Source: Tethya wilhelma (taxonomy: Eukaryota > Porifera > Demospongiae > Tethyida > Tethyidae). Taken from it: 64,000 nucleotides of DNA. Of this stretch, positions 17,086-27,498 are shown in pieces. The stretch covers positions 5,013,142-5,077,141 of the forward strand of contig CAXIPT010000008.1 of assembly GCA_964030475.1 (NCBI GenBank). Reading direction: 5' to 3'. Below the pieces are notes generated by a model, which had not been told where the DNA came from, did no database searches, and saw only the letters and a list, made by a program, of their open reading frames with translations. The position numbers were made by a program, and so were the translations under genes. Positions within the stretch are counted from its first letter, which is position 1; the number at the start of each line of letters is the position of its first letter.

Positions 17086-17646
17086 TTATAGCTGCTTGTA
17101 AACAAGTAGGGCAAGTTGGGATGCTGTAAATATGATACCAACCACACTCTGAACAGAATGAAGGCCATATAGATACATACACCCAGCTAAAACACATGTA
17201 GATATGATGCACCAACAAATGAAAATCACCATGGTTAGGGATATTCTATTCTCAGACTGTTTTGGAGCTTTTTGCTGTGGTACCAATTTTTGTGATAAAT
17301 GTGCTGTTTGCCTATGGCGAGGTTGTTCAGTGGCACCAACACACAAACCATTACTTGGATTTGATTCAGTATGAAGTGGGTCCTGGTTTAGTAGTTGTTC
17401 AGCTACTTGACTTTGGTTCATCTCTAAGAATGCTGTGGCAAGTTTCCCCCAGACTTCATCTTGAGGAGTGTTATCTAGTACATACCGATAAACCTCACTC
17501 ACTTGGCGTTCTTGATCACGAGGATAATTCTGTTCAATGTCATCAATAATTCTCTTAGGTATTTTTAGTTTTTTTCCCAGTTTGCTTGCACGAACTCGAA
17601 CTTTATTTCCAACTGCTCTCTCTATATCAGCAACTTCAATCTCCAT
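17086..17646 (-). CDS. Intronless death-domain protein with C-terminal membrane segments
   Basis: Single-exon frame of 186 aa, ATG at 17646 and TAA at 17086-17088. Residues about 1-85 look like a death-fold domain: amphipathic helices running from VADIERAVGNKVR through LKIPKRIIDDIEQNYP to the signature-like VWGKLATAFLEMNQSQVAEQLL. A polar Gln/Pro linker follows, then two hydrophobic stretches (about 138-160 and 165-182, starting TMVIFICWCIISTCVLAGC). The combination suggests a membrane-anchored adaptor for apoptotic or innate signalling, but that is inference. It lies between convergent SLAIN and tandem OFD1, with its start 187 bp downstream of the OFD1 stop. Lack of introns contrasts with its neighbours, as for the GTPase at 27.5 kb. 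I do not recognise a named orthologue. Confidence 0.72.
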   Translation of the reverse strand: MEIEVADIERAVGNKVRVRASKLGKKLKIPKRIIDDIEQNYPRDQERQVSEVYRYVLDNTPQDEVWGKLATAFLEMNQSQVAEQLLNQDPLHTESNPSNGLCVGATEQPRHRQTAHLSQKLVPQQKAPKQSENRISLTMVIFICWCIISTCVLAGCMYLYGLHSVQSVVGIIFTASQLALLVYKQL

Positions 17647-17832
17647 GCTTAGTCTAGATGGATATTATCTACGGATGGATGACCAAGTTTTACATGGGAT
17701 CGGGAGTTTACACACGTACACGTGGCTAGATCTACTAGCTAACTAAATTGACGACCTCTGGTGGTATAATATATAGAAAATGCAACATGATGCAACATCA
17801 ACTACTAAAGTATCTTCTTTGTATCATACAAA

Positions 17833-20800
17833 TCACCAGTCTTCAAATGGATCACCATCATCAGAAAGTCCGCCAAAACTGCATTGAAAATTCTTTTGGT
17901 AAATTTCTTATACTGTATTATTGCAGCAAACACTTACCCTTCTGACACTTGTGAAAGAGAAGGTACGTCATAATCTCTACTGTGAGGTGAATCCCTCTCC
18001 TTGTCAACACCATCCTTAGCAACTGGTCTTTGCTTCTGTTGTTGTTGCTGCTCACGTTTCTCCTAAGATAAATGATATCAATATTAAAGTTATTAAACTA
18101 TGACAACAATAATTATATTATACCTAAATAAATAATAACACACCTCCTCTCTCTTTTGAGCCACTATTTCCATGTACTTCAACATCACAGGGTCAATGCC
18201 ATCATCCTCATTCTTAGCTACACTCACTGAAGGAGTATCTTGAGATTCACGAGCTTCATCAGCAACATGAGGCTCTTCTTGAGTCCGTTCATCCTTCCTA
18301 TCAGGTCTCAAATCAACATTAGCACTACTAGCTAAGCGTTCCACAGAACCTGTCTTCACTGCAGTGGTTTGCAATGGTCCATTAGAAGGAGCTACTAGCG
18401 GTGGTTCTTCAATCACTGTGGAATTTATCATTTGAGAGTCTTTTCTGTTACTAGTTCCAGCATCTATTGGTAGTTTAGTATCCTCATTACTCACTGTGTG
18501 TAACTTTGGAGCTGGTTCGACTTGAGCTGGGCTCTTCCACCAGTCGTCTAGTGAAATCTTCTTAGGAGATTCCTTCACCGATATTGCACTACTTGCCATT
18601 TGACTTGACACCACAGTCTGAGGAGCTGCAGGCTCAGAGCTAGCAGTAGCAGTGGTAGTCACAGCTGCTGCTGTTACCATGGTAGTAGCTGTTGATTCTA
18701 CAATGGGCTGTTTCTTAGCAACAGGCACCATCTCTGACTCAGAGACTGTGGAAGATGATTCACCATCTCTTGCCTCATCAGTCGTCAGTTGGACTGAAGT
18801 CGAAACAGTTTGAGGAATACTAGCAGGAGTCGTTCCATTGACCTGTGACTGAGGAGCTGGGTGGATAGAGGTCACTGTTGGTCTTGGAAGAGAGATAGGC
18901 ACAGTTTGAGTGCCACTGCTCACTGGTGTGAGGTGATCCAATGGAGAGAGGGGGTTGGTAGTGGTGGTCACTGGTAGCAAGAGAGGAGCTGATGAGTGGA
19001 AGGTGCTACTTGATCTAGTCACATGTGGCAGAGAGTCTGTCAGTGGTTGGAAGCTGCTGGTCACTGATACAGGAGGTATTGGAGGAGGGAAGAGGGGTCC
19101 TGGTACACTCTCCATTGAAGTGACGGGTGGTGGTGGTGACAGTCTGTATTTGGGACTGAGCATTGGCTCACTCTCGTCACTCAAAGGGCTGTGTGTGCTG
19201 TGGATGGTACTAACAGTGGATATCGACGAGAGGTTGTGAGGCTCCAGTCCGAGACTGGGACTCATATCCAGACCACCGTGGTTGGCCAGTGTGTACTGTG
19301 GTTTTGGCATGGCCTCGAACAATGGAGCTATCAAACTTGAAGAGGATTTTGAATGGCGGACAATCTTGTAAGATTTCTCTAGCTCTTCAGCTTCCTTTTC
19401 CAGTCGAGCAAAAGTCTCTCTAGTCTCGGCTAAGAATTGAGCCGAAGCATCAGAAAAGCTGACAGTCTGTATCTCTCTATATAGACCAGTAGCTGCAGTG
19501 GGCTGAGCATGAGTGGGAAGAGGCAGAGCAGCAGTGGTTGTGTGTTGTTGATGAAGCTGGTGAGGAGAGGGGTGACTCTTAGAGCCTTTCTTGGATGTAC
19601 GGACTTGTCTGGAAAATAGATAATATACCGATACATGAAAATTACCTTTATAAACAACCCCAAACCAAAAGGAACCCTCCCAATGCCTGCTCAGGCAATA
19701 ACTGTCTATGGTAAATTTAACACAAGCAGTATTATGCACAAGTTTGAAAAGATTCTTCACTCACCTCTTTGGGTCTGCTCTCATCTTTCTCTCTGCACTA
19801 GTGGTCCCACCGCCTCCTGCCTGTAAGACTGTTGGCTTTGAGTGCTCCAAGATCTGTCTGAGGTCCTCCACCTCTCTCTGGGCCATCCTCAGCTGGAGCA
19901 TCTGATTGTCCATGTGCTTCTGCAACTCCTGACAGTAGTCGGCTTGAAACATCAACTGTTTCCTCAGCTCCTTATTGTCGCACTCAAACACCATCACCTC
20001 CTCCTGGTGTGTCTTTTGGAGCTGTTCAATTTCTACCTGCAGTGCAACCAGTTCTGGACCAGGGGTGGATAGCCTGGACTGAAGTGATTTGATGAGCTTT
20101 TGCTGCTCTGAGTGTCTTTGTTTGTACTCTGTTTTTGTTTCTGAGAGCTTTTTGCTGGTGGCTGTCAGTTGGTGGTGAAGATCAAGGCTTCTCTGTTTCA
20201 GAGTCTGGTAGTCGGACATCTATTAGGACAATAATACAGGGAGCATACTCATACTAGTAAATACTAAATAGCTTAGCACAAACCAATGAAAAAGGTGTTA
20301 ATTATTACATATACATCCATTACCCCCTATCATAAGGAAATCAATAATGCTGACCTCCTTCAATTTTTGTGCCATAGAATCCTTTTGTTTCTCTAACGTG
20401 GCCTGTCTGTTCGTGGCCTCGTGAAGGAGAGCCTGCAGACGGCTGTTCTTCTCTCTCTCTTCCTTCAGCCGACTAGTGAGTGTCTGGCTGGTGGTCTTGA
20501 GTGTCGAGGTGGCCTCATGTGCAACCTGGAGCTCTGATTCCTGTCTCTTCAACTCAGTTTCCCTCGTTTGAAAACTGGACTCAATTTCCAGTCGATATCT
20601 GAAATCAAAATCCAAGCTATCACTAAAAATGAATTCCTGTACCAACATCTTACCTTTGTGCTTTCTCTTCAGCAGCTTGTTCAAGTTTCTTCCTCTGATT
20701 CTCAAGATCCTCGGCCATTGCTTTCAAACGCTGTTCCTCAACTTCGATGGACCTCTTACTGAGCTCTGTCTGTCTCTTGCGCTCTTCCTCCTTTCGTCTG

Positions 20801-22228
20801 ATGCCCTCGAACTCACCCAACAGAGACTGCCTCTGAGAGTAGATGCTACCTTCCAGCTCCTGTGGTTTAAATCATATCATGACATTTGCAAATGAAGGGA
20901 TACAGCTAGCTGAGCTGCTCCATTTGTAACACAACAAAACTTGTAATAAATGTACATGTCAATGGACCAGTGCGACGTGCATTAACAATCAGTCCTAGTA
21001 TTGTGCCAGTGAACTCACTCACTTGTTCTTTCAGTCGGTATTCGTCCACGATGTGCTGTTCGCTCTTCCTCAGCTCCTCAACCTTGCGTTGGTGGTCTTG
21101 GTTGAGCTGAGTCTTCTCTCGGGCCATCTCTTCCAAGTATTTCTCTCTCTCTTCCAGCCTCACCTTAGCCAGCTCTCTAGCTCGATACAGAGACAGTTCA
21201 GACTCAAGCTGTTTCTTGTAACGTGATTCTAATTCACTTTGAATCAAGTTGATCCTTTCAGCAATGGAATGGCTGGACTTTTCCGACTCTTCTTTGGCCT
21301 TTTGAGCATAAGATTCATCCACAGCTCTCAACTGATCAGCTAAAAGGGAGGAACCACACCATACATCATGAACCAATGACATGCACACACACTTACATTG
21401 CTAATATACATGCATTCTACAGTCTCCAACATACCAACTGATGGTTTTGTAAGACATGCTTCAGGCTCTCCAGACCCGCTAGTATCATCATCAGTCTGTA
21501 TGCCAGTAGAGTGAGTGCCCTCTGTTGGTGCTGCTGATAGCTGACCAGTCTCAATGAGTGCCTCCAACAGGTGCACAAGAAAACCTACAGCGGATGTATG
21601 TACATTTCACAATGTGTATTATATTGAGTGCGTGATGGGGGCAACTGTTGTTTATACCACATTTGCCATCAGTGGATTTCAGTGTCTGATGGAGAGGTGA
21701 TGATGGACTGACTCTCAGATAGTGCAGCAGCTCATCAATGGAAAGAAGCTAGAGAGGGAGAGATTCACATTCACAATTTGGTTGGGACCCAGTACAGTAC
21801 CTTCTCTAGTGTGATCCCTCCTTCAGGCAGGAACACAGAGAGGCTGTACTCATAGCCACACCTCTTTAGGTGCTCAGCAACAATACTGTTTGCTACCTGC
21901 ACACTAATAGTGTGGGAGTGGCCTGTTGCCAAGGTAACATCAGAAGATGCTGGGTTTGTTTTTTGCCGACTTGGAGAAGATGCTTCCATTGACATTTGTA
22001 GCTCAGTAACAAGTCGGTTCCTCAACTGAGACTGTGCAGAAAACAATGTACAAGAAAACACTATTAAATCTACAAGTATAACACCATACATCCCTATCTT
22101 GCTTCAAGTTCAATCATCTATGGTTAATCATAAGCCCTCACCTTTAGAGAATCTAGAATACCTTTTCCTTGCAATGAGCGGTAGAGGTGTGCTCTCAATT
22201 CATCACTTGACATGCTAGTAGTCGCCAT
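17833..22228 (-). CDS. OFD1: OFD1 centriole and centriolar satellite protein
   Basis: OFD1 caps centriole length at the distal end and is needed for ciliogenesis. Exons, mostly checked: 22142-22228, 21801-22031, 21658-21748, 21435-21584, 21023-21338, about 20655-20858, about 20356-20599, about 19765-20218, about 18145-19611, 17938-18062, 17833-17878; roughly 1,100 aa. The start MATTSMSSDELRAHLYRSLQ opens the LisH motif. SQLRNRLVTELQ, VAEHLKRCGYEYSLSVFLPE and LEKVLLSIDELLHYL match the OFD1 N-terminus closely. Four exons of heptad coiled coil follow. A long Ser/Thr/Pro-rich low-complexity exon comes next, with FSDASAQFLAETRETFARLE at its start (matching the human region before AERLEKAF) and IDPVMLKYMEIVAQKREE at its end. 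The C-terminus DPFEDW resembles the DDSW end of vertebrate OFD1. It shares a promoter with OST4, and a 19-bp element lies 69 bp upstream. Confidence 0.93.
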
Positions 22229-22297
22229 CTTCAGTTGCTATGTTGATTGGAGAAGATAAACAAACTTTCAGAACAGTCCCGGCAAAATTTGAACCAT

Positions 22298-22316
22298 TTC
22301 TAATTAACGCACACCA
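22298..22316 (-). promoter_or_regulatory. 19-bp ciliary-promoter element, OFD1 copy
   Basis: Minus-strand TGGTGTGCGTTAATTAGAA, pointing at the OFD1 ATG, with 69 bp between. It matches copies before CCDC103 and KIF3A at 16 of 19 invariant positions. It is inferred to be a core-promoter or transcription-factor site. Confidence 0.6.
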
Positions 22317-22540
22317 ATACTATTTCTTTTTAGAGCGCACCTTTTGACCTCGTGATAACTTTGCAGAGAAGACTACAGAAAGTAAAGGTATTTTACTTGA
22401 CTTCTTTATGTCTGTTATCATAAACTCATAGTGCTACTCACAGGATGATTGCCGTTCCTTTGACTGCTCCTTTTAGCTGTGATTTTATATATTTTATGAC
22501 TCTTTGTGTTGTTTGTTTTATCCCATTGTCTGCAGAGACC

Positions 22541-22654
22541 ATGATTACAGACGTTCAGCTAGCTATATTTGCTAACGTATTGGGTGTCACTCTATTTCTA
22601 CTGGTGGTTCTGTTTCATTATGTTGCTGCTAACAACCCCAAGAACAGAGAGTGA
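22541..22654 (+). CDS. OST4: OST4, oligosaccharyltransferase 4-kDa subunit
   Basis: The 37-residue product is the exact length of human OST4, with start [16 protein letters not shown], one transmembrane helix ([11 protein letters not shown]) and end NNPKNRE. OST4 is a tail-like ER membrane subunit that stabilises the STT3 catalytic subunit of the N-glycosylation complex. The coding part is in one exon. A TCTGCAG acceptor 6 bp before the ATG (after 22534) implies a non-coding first exon around 22370-22385. It is divergent from OFD1, with ATGs 313 bp apart. Confidence 0.95.
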   Translation: MITDVQLAIFANVLGVTLFLLVVLFHYVAANNPKNRE

Positions 22655-22926
22655 GTCAATCTGCATACATAATGTACTCTCACACACACACACACACTCA
22701 GCTATCATGCAATACCCTGTTCATTTTTGTACAGATCTTCATAATGGACCAGAACTAAACCAACTGCAATGATATTATTTTTCAACATCATACATGTAAT
22801 TTAAAACAAGAGTTTGTTCTTTTGTGTACACCATATTCTGATTAAGATTTCATGTTATTATGAAAATTAATACATGTATAGCAACTATTGTTCTTGAGTA
22901 GTGTTAAAAATGGGTGAATTTCATCA
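22655..22926. other. 3' regions between convergent OST4 and LIAS
   Basis: AT-rich, with a short CA array at 22682-22697. No coding signal seen. The two genes converge here. Confidence 0.7.
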
Positions 22927-25018
22927 TCATGAAACAACTGCAGTGGCACTCTCTCTTCTCTGCTTGAGGATGTTCTTAATAAAGAACTCCCCAGCCTTGT
23001 ACGAGGACCTCACAAGTGGACCACTGGCAGTGTAGGCAAATCCCAACTGGTTGCCCATCTCCTCCCAAAACTTGAACTTCTCGGGAGTCACATATTCCTT
23101 CACCTAGAGGAGGACAGGAACACAAAGCAATAAACAAGGATCTTAAAAAGATACAAAGATAATGAAAAATGTACTTTTAGATGCATTTTAGTTGGCTGCA
23201 TATATTGTCCCAGTGTCACACAGTCCACTCCAGAATCACGTAAATCTGAAAGAAAAAAAATTATTGAAGATGCTATTGTGTTAATAGATTGATGAAGCAC
23301 TGGATAAAGCAACACCCATACAGCTAGTACTAACCTTTCAACGTCTGTAGGACCTGTTGGTCTGTCTCTCCACAGCCCAGCATGATGGAGCTCTTGGTGA
23401 CCATCCCTGGTACAGCAGTCTTGGCCCGCTCCAACACAGACAGGGACTGCTTGTAGCCAGCTCTAGGGTCACGAACCAACCTGGATGGAATACATCACTA
23501 GCACTAACGAAAAACACACACAGTAGGAAGAATTGCATTTAGAACAAATAGATAGAAAGGTGGAAGCTACTGTAGATGGAAACCACTAGACACACACACA
23601 CACAAACAGTGGAATCACAACAACAACCACGGACATATACGCATAGTGCTAGCTAGCTTGTGATGTTGTTCAATACAGTATTACTGAGGGGCTATTGGTG
23701 TTCCTTACCAGTGAAGGTCCTCCACAGTCTCCACGTTGTGGGCGTACACGTCCAGACCAGACACTGCCACTCTATCCACACACTCCATGTCGCCACGAAA
23801 GTCAGGAGTCAGACACTCGACCAGCAATGATGGACTCCTGTTAGTACAGCACTCGGTTATTCAATTGACAGGAAATCCATATAATTATAAGCGAAAAAGT
23901 ACCTCTTTTTTATTTCTTCCACTGTCTTTGCAAAATGTGTTGACCCACCATCAGATAGGTCTGTTAAAAAGTACCAAGAAGATAGAGGTATGTGTCTACA
24001 GTTCACTGTTCACAGTTGACAGTTAACTGTTAACTGTTCTGTTCGCTGTTCACTGTTCGTTGTTCAGTGTCCACACTAAACAGTTATGTTTGGTATAAGA
24101 GAAATCTGCCAAATTTTGTTGAAACTAGATTTTTTTGTGTCGCTTAATCAGACTCATAATGTTAGTAACCATCAATTTCATGCCACATTTGGTTACAAAT
24201 CTACCAAATTTGGGTTTCCTAAAAAAATGCTGATCATCCAGGTATAACTTTTTATACAATAAAATGCTTACCGTCTCTATCCACTGATGTAATGACAATG
24301 TAATCCAGTCCCCATGCTGCAATAGCTTCAGCAGTGTTGTAAGGTTCATTGGGGTCAGGAGGGGGTGGGGCACGAGCTGTCTTCACGGAACAGAACCGAC
24401 ACCCTCGAGTACACTGGTCCCCGAGTACCATGATGGTGGCCGTGGCCGTCTGGTTCTCCCCTCCCCCCCAACACTCACCGATGTTAGGACATCTGGCCTC
24501 TTCACACACCTATGGGACAGTATGGTGTCATTTTAGGGGGGCTTGTAATGGTGGTTTTATTAAATTGTGCTCACTGTGTGCAGTTTGAGCTTTCTGAGGT
24601 CTGTTTTTAGTCGTGTGTACTCTCTGCCGGTTGGAATATCAGTCTTCAACCACTCTGGTAGTCTTAACCTGTGGGCATTCATCAAATATATTATGTGTAT
24701 AGCTATGACTTAATAAAAGTGATATAATTTAATGAACGTACCTTTTTCCTTTCTTCCTGATGAGATGGTCAGGTGTCTGTGGTGCATAGCCAGCTACAAA
24801 GTCAGCCAAACCAGGGCCGTGAGCCAGTCTATCTTGTTGGTCTTTACTCAGGGAGCTCTTGTTCCTAACAACACCTGTTGCTCTGATGCCTAGTGCAGCT
24901 GATGCACAAAAGGCCTGTATATTTGTAGGGATAGAAAATTATACACAACAAAAGAATACACTAAAGACAGTACCTTTCTTTGAGAACAGAGAAGACAGTA
25001 GCTCGTTTTGCTCCACAT
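22927..25018 (-). CDS. LIAS: Lipoyl synthase (radical SAM, mitochondrial)
   Basis: Inserts two sulfurs into octanoyl groups on the E2/H proteins of mitochondrial dehydrogenases. Nine exons, all in phase: 24974-25018, 24742-24914, 24575-24668, 24272-24509, 23903-23960, 23709-23837, 23335-23480, 23175-23245, 22927-23103, giving 376 aa (human 372). The auxiliary-cluster motif is in [17 protein letters not shown]; the radical SAM CxxxCxxC is in [13 protein letters not shown]. Further conserved blocks are [47 protein letters not shown] and [18 protein letters not shown]. The first exon [15 protein letters not shown] is basic and hydrophobic, consistent with a mitochondrial targeting start. The start lies only 112 bp from the divergent CCDC103 start. 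No catalytic residue appears lost. Confidence 0.97.
24001..24074. repeat. Degenerate ACTGTT tandem repeat in LIAS intron
   Basis: About a dozen overlapping variants of CACTGTT / AACTGTT / CGCTGTT in 74 bp, partly palindromic where AGTTAACTGTTAACTG occurs. It lies in the intron between the fourth and fifth LIAS exons. Confidence 0.75.
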
Positions 25019-25053
25019 TTTTATTGCATAATATGATTGCATCAGCAAGGTAA

Positions 25054-25072
25054 TGGTGTGCATTAATTAGAA
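25054..25072 (+). promoter_or_regulatory. 19-bp ciliary-promoter element, CCDC103 copy
   Basis: Plus-strand TGGTGTGCATTAATTAGAA, 58 bp before the CCDC103 ATG and within the 112-bp gap shared with LIAS. It differs from the OFD1 copy at one base. Confidence 0.6.
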
Positions 25073-25130
25073 TTTTGTTACGGTGCGCTTTATTTGGAAA
25101 ATATCCGATCCTTCAAAACAGCCATCAGAG

Positions 25131-26110
25131 ATGGCCTCTGCAGAGAGTATTGACATTGGAAAGCTGGAAAGAGAGCTTGTTACTGCATTACAAGCAGACA
25201 AGAAGTACTCGCGAGAGAATGATGCAAAGCTCAGAGCTGTTCAACAGAAAGTACAAACCTATGAGGAGTTCAAGTTAGTACCAGGCTTTCACAGCTTCTG
25301 CATACATTTATTGCTGTGCAGCTGGAAATTGCACCTGCATTTTATTACAGAGAAATTGTTCAAGCATCTCACTTGGTCCCACTGGATCGTCAAGACTTGA
25401 CTGGCTCCTCAGCCAGGAAGCAACCTTGGAATATGGCAGCTCACAATAGTACTGGTGGGATGAATGCAACCTCTGATGCTGCACCAGATGTGTTGCAGCT
25501 GTCAGACCACATCAGAAATGCTCAAGAGTTCACTAGAGAATGGAGAAGATTAAAGAAGCAAACACCAGAGGAACAATATCAGTAAACTCCTATCTAGACT
25601 GGATTGAATATATTCCGTGGTTATTGACCCTGCTCTACAGGTTTCTGCTTGCTATTGGTGGGACTCAACTTTACGACTTGTTCAAACTTGAAATAAGGTA
25701 TGATGGAACCATTTGATCCTCATTTATAAATATTGTATGTGTACTTGCATTCATGCATTCTACCAGCATGGGTTTACTGGGAGAGTTCCTAGATATCCTC
25801 AACAAATGCTACCAAGAAAAAGACTTCAATCCTGTCCATTCCATTCTTCACCAATTATCAAGAACATCAAGATTTAATCTCTCGTTAAGTTTCCTCAGTC
25901 GAAAAGAAAAAGAAGCTGTAAGTTTGGCCACTTTATCTGTGTAACCAGTGCAGGAGGTATCTTCATCACGTTTGTTTTATTTTGGTGAAGGTCTCAACTC
26001 TTTTAAAGAAATTGAACTCTGAGAGTATAAATGTCAGTGAAGAAAAAGGACCATCAGTTAGTGAACTAGGTAGAATTTATGGAATAGACCATACCACAGT
26101 ATCGTCATGA
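25131..26110 (+). CDS. CCDC103: CCDC103/DNAAF19 dynein-arm assembly factor
   Basis: CCDC103 is a small oligomeric protein needed to attach outer dynein arms to ciliary doublet microtubules. Exons 25131-25273, 25351-25581, 25641-25697, 25767-25917, 25991-26110, all in phase; 233 aa against 242 in human. The N-terminal coiled coil [19 protein letters not shown] followed by [16 protein letters not shown] aligns almost without gaps. [41 protein letters not shown] and the RPAP3-type C-terminal block [18 protein letters not shown] are also present. A short extra tail ends VSS. It is divergent from LIAS and convergent with the next gene, 242 bp away. The protein implies motile cilia or flagella in this organism. 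Confidence 0.95.
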
Positions 26111-26352
26111 GTCATTTTTATTTATTTGAATGTTCTACTTAGGATTTTTAAGCTGATGCAATATTAAAATGTGCAGTCATAAAATTCTCACAATGGACAC
26201 TTTCAATGCTGTGAAAACTTCAAAGGCGATAATGTTTAGCAAAGTGTTTTCCCTCATTAGCAACTTTCAAGAAGAGACTAGTGAACATAGTGATTCAATG
26301 TAGAGACAATAAGGTGGAATTCAGATAATGAGCTTGTCAATAATTATGAATT

Positions 26353-27338
26353 TCAATCTCGATTGCTCACTAGTCGAGTTCTAGACTCAATGGGTGGCAA
26401 ACGAAGACCACTCTTGGGTTGTTTAGATGAGCTTTGCTGACATTTGCTCACCACTCTTGGTCCAAACTCCGAACTGTACCAAGTCTGGTGTGGGTTCCTG
26501 GACTTCCTTGCCAGTGTTTTGTGACCTAGTGTTGGAACAATCCCCCTAGCTGCCTTCACCAGACCCGTATTGCAGCCATATCTGGTTGTGTTGCCGTTCA
26601 AGTTAATGCTCTTTCTCGGCATCTGATAGTCACTCTGCATTGTGGAGGAAGCACCATTTGGCAGACATTCACAACAGACTGGTGGCACTAGTGGCAGCTT
26701 CCTTCTACCTGCAGGCATGCATGAATGAATGATACATTAATTCTGGTTATGCAAAAACAGATTTCTTTCAGTGTTACATCTTGCAATCCTAGTACTTCTG
26801 CTTACGGTGAAGTTGCAGAGTAGATAAATAGCCATCTTGATAGGTAGTGGTGAAATGCTGTGGCAGTGCTGGTAGTTCAGTCTGCAGCTTTGCCAGAGAT
26901 AGTGAATCTGTCAGTGGAGGCATTGAAGATGCAGGGAGATGCCAAATCATGAAGTTCTGTTGAAACACATTGCAATTCATAATCATGCATGGTGACTGAC
27001 TCATGAAGAAGAGACAGATTAATTTCATACCTCAGATGGATGAGGGTTGTTTCCACCCGGTTCATGTGTTATAAGAACACGAAGATCATTCAATGGTTTA
27101 GTTATGTAGTCTACTGTGTAACTAGTAGTACAAGTGCCTTCATCTTTAGGAAATATCTGTGAGGAGTGAGGCCTACAAGTGTATGTATGTGCTTACCAAA
27201 TGGCCTTGTGCAACTAGATATATACTATAGGAATACTCTCTACCTTTTTTCCACATGTTTGGTCAGTGATTTCCGTGGGACTGGTTCTCCTGTGGGTCTC
27301 AGTTTGGTACTCCAACCTGAAGTAGTGTCAATAGTCAT
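26353..27338 (-). CDS. Unassigned basic protein with Tyr/Thr/Pro-rich segments
   Basis: Four exons in consistent phase with clean splice sites: 27244-27338, 27031-27172, 26806-26956, 26353-26708, giving 247 aa. It starts MTIDTTSGWSTKLRPTGEPV and ends ESRTRLVSNRD. There is no signal peptide, membrane segment or coiled coil. Short motifs such as TTSYTVDY, FTTTYQDGY and TTRYGCNTG, with many R/K/P/S, resemble the loose repeats of sperm or axonemal microtubule-associated inner proteins, but I do not recognise a family. It sits beside CCDC103 and is head-to-head with the GTPase gene (160 bp between ATGs). Codon quality and splice phases support a real gene; the function is unknown. Confidence 0.65.
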
Positions 27339-27370
27339 CTTTCTAACTGCCGATCGAGACGCTACAAGAT

Positions 27371-27384
27371 TTGCGCATGCTCAG
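27371..27384. promoter_or_regulatory. NRF1-like site in divergent promoter
   Basis: TTGCGCATGCTCAG, close to the NRF1 palindrome GCGCATGCGC, lies 32 bp upstream of the minus-strand ATG at 27338. The identical 14-mer recurs at 54341-54354 in the PLK4/HSPA4 promoter. Confidence 0.55.
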
Positions 27385-27498
27385 TAGTGGCGCGCGCTAT
27401 ACCGGTTCTGCAAAGCTCACGTGATCTCTGGAAGCCAGATATATATATGCGCATATGCTAGACTAGACCCACCCACGTACGTACTTGTGCAGAGTAAC

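Noticed and set aside
27421..27498. 26-residue N-terminal extension of the GTPase
   Set aside because: It would begin with GTG inside the shared promoter. The ATG at 27499 places the P-loop at the usual distance.
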